From assembly GCA_944989445.1 (NCBI GenBank), contig CALYLW010000011.1, positions 3,129,501-3,193,500 of the forward strand: DNA of 64,000 nt, written 5' to 3'. Both the position numbers and the translations under genes were made by a program. This document shows positions 48,029 to 58,885 of the stretch, piece by piece. Within the stretch, counting starts at the first letter, position 1; each line of letters starts with the position of its first letter. Under the pieces are notes generated by a model. It was not told the DNA's origin. It was given only the letters and a program-made list of their open reading frames with translations, and did not search any database. This DNA comes from Ampullaceana balthica (Eukaryota > Mollusca > Gastropoda > Lymnaeidae).

Positions 48029-49233
48029 GTGAGTATCCCCTCCTCCCTCTCCAACCCTGTCGTTCGGAGAACTAGCACCTGGCTAAATCAATAGTTGAAG
48101 GAGGGAGAAAAAAAGAAAAGACCGATGCCGATATGAACAAAACTCAAAATGAATGTTGGTTCTCCTCGCATGTTGCAATAAGCCAAGTTAGATCTACCGA
48201 TCAGAAGCGGTGCATTCTATTTCCAACAAGGATTTTATTATGGAACTAACGGGTATGAACAATTAAAACCATATGCGTCTCGATAAAAATTGATTTCCTA
48301 GTAGGCAACAATTTCTTGTATCATTACCACGGATCCAACATATTGAAAGCTAAGCGGGGAGAAATCCCTTATTTTCCATGCGAGCACAAAATGTTAGAGA
48401 GGGTTATTTTTTTCCCTGCATTGTTTTCTTCTCGACCCCCCTTCCTTTTCCCATTGTGGACTTTTATTGTCTGTCTGACGGAACGTACCTTAAATCTACT
48501 GACATTTGTTGCATGAACGGATCCTAAAGTTTGTGTCAGTGGCCGGGTGAGGTATAGGCGGACTGAAGAACATTGGCTGGGAGTAACAGTCCATGAAAAT
48601 GTCAGGAGTCTTTTTATAGGTATGGCAATAACACGTTAATGGAAAAATCTCCACAAAACAGACCCAAGTCAAGGAATCTAATGGGAAGAAAATAATTAAA
48701 GAAGAGAAAATACATTAATGCCATCAATCTTCTATTTTCTTATTTTTCTTTTTCAAATTTTTTTTTAACTTAAAAAATGTGAATGTTTGCAATAACTTTT
48801 AGCGGGCGTAAAACATCACTTTTTAAACATGCGTTAAAGTCAAATGTGTAGTGTTTAAAATAGGACTACATCTCGTGGTCATTTGAAGGAATATTCGTGA
48901 CTTTTAAGACCTTGACTTGAATTTATTTATTGACTTCCGTCTTTATTTTAATATACTTCCTGTTCAGTTTAACATTTATCAGACTTTATGTTGTTTCAAA
49001 ATTTTATAAATTCAACTCCTCTAGCATTCGAATGAACCCATATATTCTATATTTCTATATTCAACACTTCTAACATTCGAAGGAACTCATGTTATATGTT
49101 CAACATTCCAATAGGTTTAAACATTCCTTCATTTATTGATGTTGAGTATTATTAAATTGATTAGCGGACACATTGGTCACAAGTATTTGTTCCTTATATT
49201 AGTTCCCTGCCTGACTGAACACGTTAAGTTGTT
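48029..49233. other. non-coding stretch
   Basis: No exon or domain was recognised. AT-rich, with a degenerate ACATTCGAA-type repeat at about 49.02-49.12 kb (short words recurring two or three times). Confidence 0.5.
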
Positions 49234-49559
49234 TTGTGATGGTTCAGTGTAGTGTGTCTTGTGATGGTTCAGTGTAGTGTCTTGTGATGGTTCAGTGTAG
49301 TGTCTTGTGATGGTTCAGTGTAGTGTCTTGTGATGGTTCAGTGTAGTGTCTTGTGATGGTTTTGTGGTCACTTGTGATGGTTCAGTTTAGTCTCTTGTGA
49401 TGGTTCAGTGTAGCGTGTCTTGTGATGGTTCAGTGTAGTGTCTTGTGATGGTTCAGTGTAGTGTCTTGTGATGGTTCAGTGTAGCGTGTCTTGTGATGGT
49501 TCAGTGTATTGTCTTGTGATGGTTCAGTGTAGCGTGTCTTGTGATGGTTCATTGTAGTG
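49234..49559. repeat. 23/25-bp minisatellite, 14 copies
   Basis: Units contain CTTGTGATGGTTCAGTGTAG followed by TGT, TGTGT or CGTGT, giving 23- and 25-bp forms interspersed. One copy is disrupted (GGTTTTGTGGTCAC, at about 49.36 kb). The CAGTGTAGT core also occurs in the 57.9-kb array. Confidence 0.94.
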
Positions 49560-49898
49560 ATTGTGTTGAGGAGGTGTTTAAAGGTGAGCTCTCTTACATC
49601 CATCCACCTGTTGGCTTATAACGTTGCATGTAGGTGCTGCCATGTGCTTGTTTTCTTACTTTCAAATTTCAACAAATGCATTAAGTGCTTTCTACCGTGT
49701 TATCAGCCTGTCATATTTATTACCATTAAATCCCCCCTTTAAAAAAATGAATGTGTAAAAATAAAATGGAAAGTACTTTCGCCCAGATAGCTGATAAAAG
49801 TTTTGGCCGTTGTGGTCGAACGCCCCTCACAGCTGTGTGTGGACGTGGCGATAAGAAAATCCACTCTCGTGTGTGTTAAAGAAAATGAGAGAAGGTGA

Positions 49899-51152
49899 GA
49901 GAATGAACAGGCGCGATAGAGAGAATGAACAGGCGCGATAGAGAGAATGAACAGGCGCGATAGAGAGAATGAACAGGCGCGATAGAGAGAATGAACAGGC
50001 GCGATAGAGAGAATGAACAGGCGCGATAGAGAGAATGAACAGGCGCGATAGAGAGAATGAACAGGCGCGATAGAGAGAATGAACAGGCGCGATAGAGAGA
50101 ATGAACAGGCGCGATAGAGAGAATGAACAGGCGCGATAGAGAGAATGAACAGGCGCGATAGAGAGAATGAACAGGCGCGATAGAGAGAATGAACAGGCGC
50201 GATAGAGAGAATGAACAGGCGCGATAGAGAGAATGAACAGGCGCGATAGAGAGAATGAACAGGCGCGATAGAGAGAATGAACAGGCGCGATAGAGAGAAT
50301 GAACAGGCGCGATAGAGAGAATGAACAGGCGCGATAGAGAGAATGAACAGGCGCGATAGAGAGAATGAACAGGCGCGATAGAGAGAATGAACAGGCGCGA
50401 TAGAGAGAATGAACAGGCGCGATAGAGAGAATGAACAGGCGCGATAGAGAGAATGAACAGGCGCGATAGAGAGAATGAACAGGCGCGATAGAGAGAATGA
50501 ACAGGCGCGATAGAGAGAATGAACAGGCGCGATAGAGAGAATGAACAGGCGCGATAGAGAGAATGAACAGGCGCGATAGAGAGAATGAACAGGCGCGATA
50601 GAGAGAATGAACAGGCGCGATAGAGAGAATGAACAGGCGCGATAGAGAGAATGAACAGGCGCGATAGAGAGAATGAACAGGCGCGATAGAGAGAATGAAC
50701 AGGCGCGATAGAGAGAATGAACAGGCGCGATAGAGAGAATGAACAGGCGCGATAGAGAGAATGAACAGGCGCGATAGAGAGAATGAACAGGCGCGATAGA
50801 GAGAATGAACAGGCGCGATAGAGAGAATGAACAGGCGCGATAGAGAGAATGAACAGGCGCGATAGAGAGAATGAACAGGCGCGATAGAGAGAATGAACAG
50901 GCGCGATAGAGAGAATGAACAGGCGCGATAGAGAGAATGAACAGGCGCGATAGAGAGAATGAACAGGCGCGATAGAGAGAATGAACAGGCGCGATAGAGA
51001 GAATGAACAGGCGCGATAGAGAGAATGAACAGGCGCGATAGAGAGAATGAACAGGCGCGATAGAGAGAATGAACAGGCGCGATAGAGAGAATGAACAGGC
51101 GCGATAGAGAGAATGAACAGGCGCGATAGAGAGAATGAACAGGCGCGATAGA
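49899..51152. repeat. 22-bp minisatellite, 57 apparently identical copies
   Basis: The 1,254 bp equals exactly 57 units of 22 bp, with the core GAGAATGAACAGGCGCGATA. I saw no variant copy, a homogeneity unmatched by any other array here. The reverse strand of the unit lacks stop codons in every frame. Since 22 is not a multiple of three, a continuous 465-codon minus frame (49827-51224) cycles through all three readings as a 22-residue repeat with RACSFSLSRLFILSIAPVHS. This is a by-product of the repeat, not evidence of a gene. Recent expansion, strong homogenisation or assembly collapse/expansion are possible causes. Confidence 0.97.
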
Positions 51153-52010
51153 GAGAAATAGAAAAGGACAGTAAGAGAGCATTATTGTGTTGATTAAAAA
51201 TAAATGTGTTTCTGGGAAATCCAAACTACGTCATAGCTGGGTTTGTTTAATGAGACTTTGTGAAATTTAATTTCCAGGCACATTTAACAGTGACCAGGCA
51301 TAAAAGCAAGACGCTATTTAACGCAAGTTTCATAGGAAGGTTGAAGTAGGTCATATAATTTATATAAAGAAAGATTCGATTTTTTTTTAAAGTCATTTTT
51401 ACAGGTCCTAAATTTCTTTGCTGAATTAATCACTTGAAATTTTCTGGTTATGGTCCTTACTTATAGCTTGTAAGTTCACATTTTCTGATCCCCGACTCCG
51501 GCAAACGACTCCGGCTCCTTATACAGTAAAATCCACTCAGCGTCAAATCATCAAGACATTGCTGGGAAGAAAATAGTGCAATGCCATTTTGAGCTTTTAT
51601 GGGCGGTCTGTCCCACTCCCACCCCCCCCAATTCCACCTACTGTTTCCCAATAAATTTCCATATTTTTTTCCCGAGGCGTTGTTGAGGGCGGGTGGAAGT
51701 TGGGCATGCAGCTGAAAGGAGACGGAGGTCCGCTGCATTACCGGGCAACTGGATGAAAAGAGCGGAAACCTAGATATTAATACCAGGAGGCGACGTCCAC
51801 AAACACAGGGGGTTAGATTGCTCGATCGCCTGAGAGAAAACGTGGACGACTATTGATTGTGTTCTTTCAGCCTAACTCTTGGCTATCCATTTCTTTCGTT
51901 CTATCTTTTCTCTACCCATAGTCAACTATTACGTTTTGAAAAAATCACACATTATTATTATTTTATTTTTTTCAAATTTAAAGTTCCGCACCAGTAATCT
52001 TTTTGAAAAA
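51153..52010. other. non-coding stretch
   Basis: No exon or domain was recognised. A strong acceptor-like site near 51870 (TGTTCTTTCAG) is followed at once by a stop in the phase needed and has no donor partner. Confidence 0.5.
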
Positions 52011-52375
52011 CAACCAGTAACAACTGTACATGTTAAATGATCATGACAAACACCGATGTCAAATAACAAAGACAACCACACATGTAAAATGGCCATAACG
52101 ACCACATGTGTCAAAAGACCATAACAACAAAACATGTCTAATTACCATAAAATCTAATCTTATATGTCAAAGGACCAGTGCAGTAACACACCGGAATGTC
52201 AAAAGACCTTAACACCACACGATTCAAAAGACCATAAAAACCGCGCATGTCAAAAAACATAACCGCACTTGTCAAAAGACGTAACAATCGATATCAAAAT
52301 ACCATAACAACCACACACATCAAAAGACCATAACATTCGCACATGTCAAAAGACCATAACAACCACACAAGAACT
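52011..52375. repeat. diverged minisatellite of about 27 bp, roughly 13 copies
   Basis: Degenerate repeats of CATGTCAAAAGACCATAACA followed by ACCACAC, with many substitutions and length changes. It is much older than the neighbouring perfect 22-bp array. Confidence 0.85.
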
Positions 52376-55300
52376 GTGTGGGGAAAGGAAAAGTAAACAT
52401 AAAGGTGGTTATTTTTATCAGCCAATCGGGCTTATCTTTATCAGTGGTATTACCCAGATCCCGGCTTTTGTTTTATTTGGAAGCCGCTTGGAGCCTAACG
52501 CTGGGGCCCTCTTGTCCTGGGGTCAACTTGGAGTCACCGTAGCTGAGCACGGTGCTGGGACACGACTTGGGGTCAAAGGGCCATATAGGTTGTCCAATAA
52601 AAATAATAATAATGTAAGCTAAACTTAGTTTCATGGATCTGTTGAGTGGTGGACATAAATGATGTGTTTTAAGGATGTTTACAGAGCGCCAAACATGAGA
52701 TGGGCGGAGAGAATAAAAACGTTGAAAAATAACTTGTTGACAGTGTTAATATACGGGCAAGAAACTGTCGTAAAATATGCCTAATTTTTTGGACCGCCCT
52801 CCCATGCCCATATATTGGGCTGACTACATCATATCAAAAGTACTCATTACAAGACTGAAACACAACCCGCTACACGAAAGACAAACTTCCTTACATTTAT
52901 TAAGCTAATAAACGGAGTGTTGATCAAATTAACTACCCTCAAGGTTCTAGGCAACTCTAGACGGCATTCTGCAGTAGATGTCGGGTTGGTGCGCAATAAT
53001 AGAGGTGTCACCACCCCCTTGCCCACCTTCAAATCACGGTATTTATAATAATTAACCGACCTTGGTATTTCCATCCCCTTCCTAATTTACCGCTTAAATA
53101 CCGCTACCGCTTAATGACCTAAGGGACACAAGAAACGTGTGCAATCGGCCACAATTCATCGGCTCCAGCACACGCCCTGACTATTAAGTCATATTTGAAT
53201 CATATTTTTCGCAGCGCACAATAAACACAGTTTAATCCGGAGTTCATGGGCGGATAGGGTTGGGGGCAGACGTTGTGAGATGTGGTTTTGACAAAGTGCG
53301 GAAGTGGGGGAAAAAAGGGGGGGGGGTAGCTTGATTTGGTATTTTATTCATTCTTGCTTTGACTCTTAACATGTAAGAACTTGAAAATCACGTTCAAAAT
53401 ACCCTTATCCCAGTTTTCATAAGAATTTCTTTTTCCAATTCAACTGGTGACTATTATCGTTTGAATGTAATATAAGAACATTTCTTTTTTATGAGTTTGT
53501 TTTGTGTTCACAAAAAAAGAAATCCACTCGAAACGGAAGCTAGCAATGATCTCAGTATCATTTTGTGTAATGAGTTTCTTCCATTATCAGCACGGTATTT
53601 TATGATAATTTAAAAGCTCTGTTGAATAAATAGTTGTTGAAAAATGTTTGGCTTTCCTCTGGATACCTTAACGCATTTTTTATGCGTAACACTCGCCCTT
53701 TCAGTCCCGTTCAGGGTAAAAAAATCACTAGCCGCGGAATGGCTGGACCATTATTTTGGTGCAGCCAAACGCACTGAATGGCCACTACTGACCCTCAAAA
53801 GATCAACACTTCCGGGCCATTTGATCAGTTCTTGGACACTCGTCAAGTACGACGGGTGGACAAAACGGCTGGCCATTAACCCATCCACTGACCATTTCAC
53901 GGTGGCCTCATTACTTACGCTGCATTAACGCGTCACCTGACGTATTGTGTGATGAGATACGTGACTTGACCAACAAGGCGATACACGACCGACCGTAGTC
54001 TCGTAGAGAGAGGAAAAACAGCGTTGTTGGACCGTAAGGGAAGCTGACAGATTGAGACGACAGCAAAGAATTCTATAAAGGTTTGATGTTATCTGACCCC
54101 CCCCACACACACACACACACTCAGACACACAAATCCGGAGTTATCGTGCTGCTTATTGCCATCCACTAGCTGCCATTCCCGCCTCCTTGACTATTTCCAA
54201 AACTTGGTCTGATGTCTATTTACTCTACGAGAAATAAACCCATCTCACCGTTACGGAAGCCGTATACATTTAGTTTTAGCACTCTTAAAAACGATACACC
54301 CTGTTAGTAATTACGATACCAGTCACTCAGTCACTTACCACTAATAATTATTATTAAACATCGTGGCTCGTGGATTGATCGAAATGACGTCACTCAAAAA
54401 AAGTAATAACCGCGTCATTTCTACCAGTTTTGTTTTCAAACGGAGTATGCCAATGGGATGTTAATATCCCGTTAGTATGGTTGTGTGTTGGGCTGCGGTA
54501 TTTGCGTGTGTGGGGCTTTGGTGTTTTGGTGGATGGGCCCAGGGTATTGTGGTGTTTGGGAATAGGGTGTAGGGGTGGGTGGAACCCCAGGTATGGGGCG
54601 CCTAAGATATTAGTGAAATCGCTAACGCCCATGCATGGCCGTCTAATGTAAAACTAATGATACACTTTTTAACCTCTGCCCATCTCTAACTACCCACAAC
54701 CTCCCTCCCGCTCGGCATGAATAGAGAAGAGCCGCTAGGACGGAGATCCTTACAACGCCGCCCCCATCCCCGAAATCCTTTCCTCTCACCGTCGAAACTA
54801 GCGTACACACTAAAAACCCTCTAGTATTTATAAACTCAAATCCTCACCTCGAGTGCTGTCAATGTTTAGATGAGACCTCGAAAAGTTGAAACAAAAAGAA
54901 AGAAAAAAAAAGTAACGAGCGAGAAGAGAGGGAGCTGAGGATGTGAGAGGGGGTAGTTTTTGTAGGTTTTTAGGTGTGGGGGTGAGGGGTGGATTTGTGT
55001 GCAAGTCACGTTGCAGGAGTAAAGAAGGGGAGGAGTGGGGTGTTAAGGAATTTATGTTTATAAATTAAGGGTGATCTGCTGAATTGCTCCTTAAAAACGT
55101 GGGGAGGGGGAGGTAAAAGGCGTAATCCTTGACGGTGAGAAGGGGGTAAATGATAACAATGGATTATTAAAGGATTGGCTTGGATTGAAAACTCTTTATA
55201 GTTTGACTTCCAGAAATTCTGCCGGAGGATTTAACACGACCCCCCTCGCCCCGAAAAAATTCCTTGAGATGCTTTGGCGCACGGCATTGAAACCCATATT

Positions 55301-55879
55301 TATCCTCCCGCTCTGCCCCCTCCCTCCCACACCGAGAGCATGCGCCTTAAGGATAACGACTAATGGTTTTGAAAAGGGGGTAGTGTGGTGAGGACTAGAA
55401 AAAAACGGTGGCGCGAGCGGGGGCTGTTCAGGAGGGGGTTAAAATTTTGGAGGAGCCAAGCCAATATAAGCTTCCGGTTTAACCGTTCTGAGTTTTTTTA
55501 ATGAAACTTTCTCTTTGATGTCTTCAGATGGCGTGCCCACATGGCTGGCCTGCTTGTAAATCTAACACAATAACATAAGTACCCCTATCTTCCCCTGTTT
55601 ATTTCAATTAGCTTGGTGCCCAAAATGCATGTGCCCATTTTTTCCAGCCTTTTCTTTTTGTGGTGTCTTCCTTCCTACAAAGCACGTTTGGCGTATGCTG
55701 GGTGGTATATTATTGTAGTGGAGAGCGGGGGTAGACTAGAAAATGGGGCGGGAGAGGCGTTGATGATTTAGAGGAGGGAGACAAGGTGGAGACGTTAACA
55801 TTATGGAGGATTAAGAAAACTAACAAAGCCGTTCACCGGGACCCTATGCATAGTTGGGTTTTTTTCAAGTCTTTGGTTG
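52376..55879. other. non-coding stretch
   Basis: No gene recognised. It includes C/AC and G-run simple repeats. A strong acceptor (CTCTTTGATGTCTTCAG, ending 55527) is followed, in the phase left by the 47987-48028 exon, by HGVPTWLACL and a TAA at 55556-55558. That would make a terminal coding segment, but ten residues are too few to call. Confidence 0.45.
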
Positions 55880-56590
55880 AACATCATCCTCTGTAATAGA
55901 ACATCGTCCTCTGTAATAGAACATCGTCCTCTGTAATAGAACATCGTCCTCTGTAATAGAACATCATCATCAGTAATAGAACATTATCATCAGTAATAGA
56001 ACACCATCCTCTGTAATAGAACATCATCATCTGTTATAGAACATCGTCCTCTGTAATAGAACATCATCAGCTGTAATAGAACATCGTCCTCTGCGGGTGT
56101 AATAGAACATCATCATCTGTAATAGGACATCATCATCTGTAATAGGACATCATCAGCTGTAATAGGACATCATCATCTGTAATAGGACATCATTCTCTGT
56201 AATAGGACATCATCATCTGTAATAGGACATCATCATCTGTAATAGGACATCATCAGCTGTAATAGAACATCATCAGCTGTAATAGAACATCATCATCTGT
56301 AATAGGACATCATCCTCTGTAATAGAACATCATCATCTGTAATAGAACATCGTCCTCTGGAATAGAACATCATCATCTGTAATAGAACATCGTCCTCTGT
56401 AATAGAACATCGTCCTCTGTAATAGAACATCATCCTCTGTAATAGAACATCATCTTATTTGGTAGAACATCATCTTATTTGGTAGAACATCCTCTTATTT
56501 GGTAGAACATCCTCTTATTTGGTAGAACATCATCCTCTGTAATAAAACATCATCTTATTTGGTAGAGCATCATCCGCAATAATAGAACAC
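55880..56590. repeat. 20-bp minisatellite, about 35 variant copies
   Basis: Units of TAATAGAACATC plus a variable 8-bp part: GTCCTCTG, ATCATCTG, ATCAGCTG, or CTTATTTGG. Variants are clustered: AACATCG types left, AGGACATC types centre (56.12-56.31 kb), TTATTTGGTAG types right. Some pairs repeat as blocks. One unit has a short insertion (CTGCGGGTG, at about 56.09 kb). Confidence 0.95.
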
Positions 56591-57873
56591 AATTTTATTT
56601 GTTAAATAATCATTCCGATGGTGGATAATCATTTTTTAATATTTTTTTTATTTGCTTCATATCATGTTCTAGTGTAAAAAATAAAATAATTTATTTAAAA
56701 AATCAGTTTATTTCCTAAAAACAAAGCTAAAAATCATTAATATAATATATTTTTTCGCTAGATAACATCAAATGTTTACGCCAATACTGTTATATTTTTG
56801 CTAGAAATACTGCTGGCATTTATAACAAGTGAGTTTGATACAAATTCAACTTATTCGCAATAATTCCTGAATATACCATGTGTGTATATATATACATACT
56901 AATGCCGGAGTGAAAGATAGGCAAAGATAACTGGGAAATAGTGAGTGAATGAAATCGACGCTGGTCAGACTATGGATTTAACGGAAGATTTTTTTTAAAA
57001 ATCTGACGCTGGTTACTGGGTACTCCACATTACCCAGAGCATGGCTAATAACCTTGCATATGGCTAAGTGGAGCCCTCGGCAATCATTCGAACTCGTTTA
57101 ACCCTGATATAAGGAGGTGAAAGAGGCGTGGCCAAACTTCAACTTCCGTCAGGAGAGAGACAGAAAACTAGAAACGCTAGTCATAGAGCCGAGTGGACGA
57201 GATAGGTGCTCTTGTATTTCATTACACCTTTTACCCCATGATGAGTCTCAACATGCTACCAAATTGTTCAAGTCCATAACGAGGGTTGAGCTCGGTTTTA
57301 TGCTTCTGGCAGGAGAGGGTCAATTTGGGGCACCATCTCGCGTCAGTTTTGTCTGTTTAAGGTCTCATTGTTATGTGCGAGTTCTTACCATTTTAAGTGT
57401 GGTGGATACTGAAGTATTAAAAAGTAGATAAAATCACTTGATTTTAATAGATGGCTCCTGACTGGTTGGATTTAAAAAAAAATTAAATTAAAAATTATAT
57501 TTTCCATGGAAACAGTACTGTAGCCCTGATTAATAGTAAACACAAAAAAATCCATTCGATGTTACTGTCATTGTGCTATTTAAAAAAAAACAACACTCAA
57601 TAACTTCTAGCATAGGAGAGACATGAATGTATTTTAAACCGGTAAAGTCGGCACGATGTGTAGTTCAAACACCAGTGTATAGCAGTAATATTGTTGAAAC
57701 GTTCGCATTGGAGCGAGCGTTTGTGCAAAATTTGAAGGGAAAATATCTCAGCACGACAACAAGTTTTCTGATTGCGAAAACCCTCGAAGCATCAGAATTC
57801 TCCCCGAAATTTAGGATTAGCGAAGATTTGCAGCTGTTCTTGTTAGTACGGATCGTAGCTGGTAAAGAAGTGA
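56591..57873. other. non-coding stretch
   Basis: AT-rich. An open frame from ATG 57627 has 81 codons before a GTGAGT at 57871, with a weak acceptor (ACTTCTAG) at 57610. No family resemblance is seen, and the donor-like GTGAGT may simply be the edge of the GTGGGTT repeat that begins there. Frame 57117-57431 is likewise unrecognised. Confidence 0.45.
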
Positions 57874-58409
57874 GTGGGTTACAGTGTAGTCTAATGTGGG
57901 TTACAGTGTAGTCTAATGTGGGTTACAGTGTAGTCTAATGTGGGTTACAGTGTAGTCTAATGTGGGTTACAGTGTAGTCTAATGTGGGTTACAGTGTAGT
58001 CTAATGTGGGTTACAGTGTAGTCTAATGTGGGTTACAGTGTAGTCTAATGTGGGTTACAGTGTAGTCTAATGTGGGTTACAGTGTAGTCTAATGTGGGTT
58101 ACAGTGTAGTCTAATGTGGGTTACAGTGTAGTCTAATGTGGGTTACAATGTAGTCTAATGTGGGTTACAGTGTAGTCTAATGTGGGTTACAGTGTAGTCT
58201 AATGTGGGTTACAATGTAGTCTAATGTGGGTTACAGTGTAGTCTAATGTGGGTTACAGTGTAGTCTAATGTGGGTTACAGTGTAGTCTAATGTGGGTTAC
58301 AGTGTAGTCTAATGTGGGTTACAGTGTAGTCTAATGTGGGTTACAGTGTAGTCTAATGTGGGTTACAGTGTAGTCTAATGTGGGTTACAGTGTAGTCTAA
58401 TGTGGGTTA
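57874..58409. repeat. 22-bp minisatellite, about 24 copies
   Basis: Near-perfect units of GTGGGTTACAGTGTAGTCTA plus AT. Only two copies carry CAATG in place of CAGTG. It ends 31 bp before the next array. Confidence 0.96.
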
Positions 58410-58440
58410 AATTGTTTCTAGAGTATTTCTTGGCCTGAGG

Positions 58441-58885
58441 ATACTATTGGTTGAATGACAACCGGCTGATACTATTGGGTGAATGACAGCCGGGTAAAAC
58501 TATTGGTGAATGACAGCCGGCTGATACTATTGGGTGAATGACAGCCGGCTGAAACTATTGGTGAATGACAGCCGGCTGAAACTATTGGTGAATGACAGCC
58601 GGCTGATACTATTGGGTGAATGACAGCCGGGTGATACTATTGGGTGAATGACAGCCGGGTAATGCTAATGGGTGAATGACAGCCGGGTAATACTAATGGG
58701 TGAATGACAGCCGGGTAATATTATTGGGTGAATGACAGCCGGGTATACTTTTGGGTGAATGACAGCTGGGTGATACTTATGGGTGAATGACAGCCGGGTA
58801 TACTTTTGGGTGAATGACAGCCGGGTGATACTATTGGGTGAATGACAGCCGGGTAATACTATTGGGTGAATGACAGCCGGGTGAT
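58441..58885. repeat. 27-29-bp minisatellite, 16 copies
   Basis: Units of CTATTGGGTGAATGACAGCC followed by GGCTGAAA, GGGTAATA, GGGTGATA or GGGTATAC. GGCTGA variants cluster left and GGGT variants right. A minus frame (58665-58910) reads through as a HSP- and LPGCHS-containing repeat and is an artefact. Confidence 0.95.

Noticed and set aside
57611..57870. 81-codon frame ending at GTGAGT
   Set aside because: The acceptor is weak and the GTGAGT coincides with the first bases of the GTGGGTT repeat, so the donor is probably accidental.
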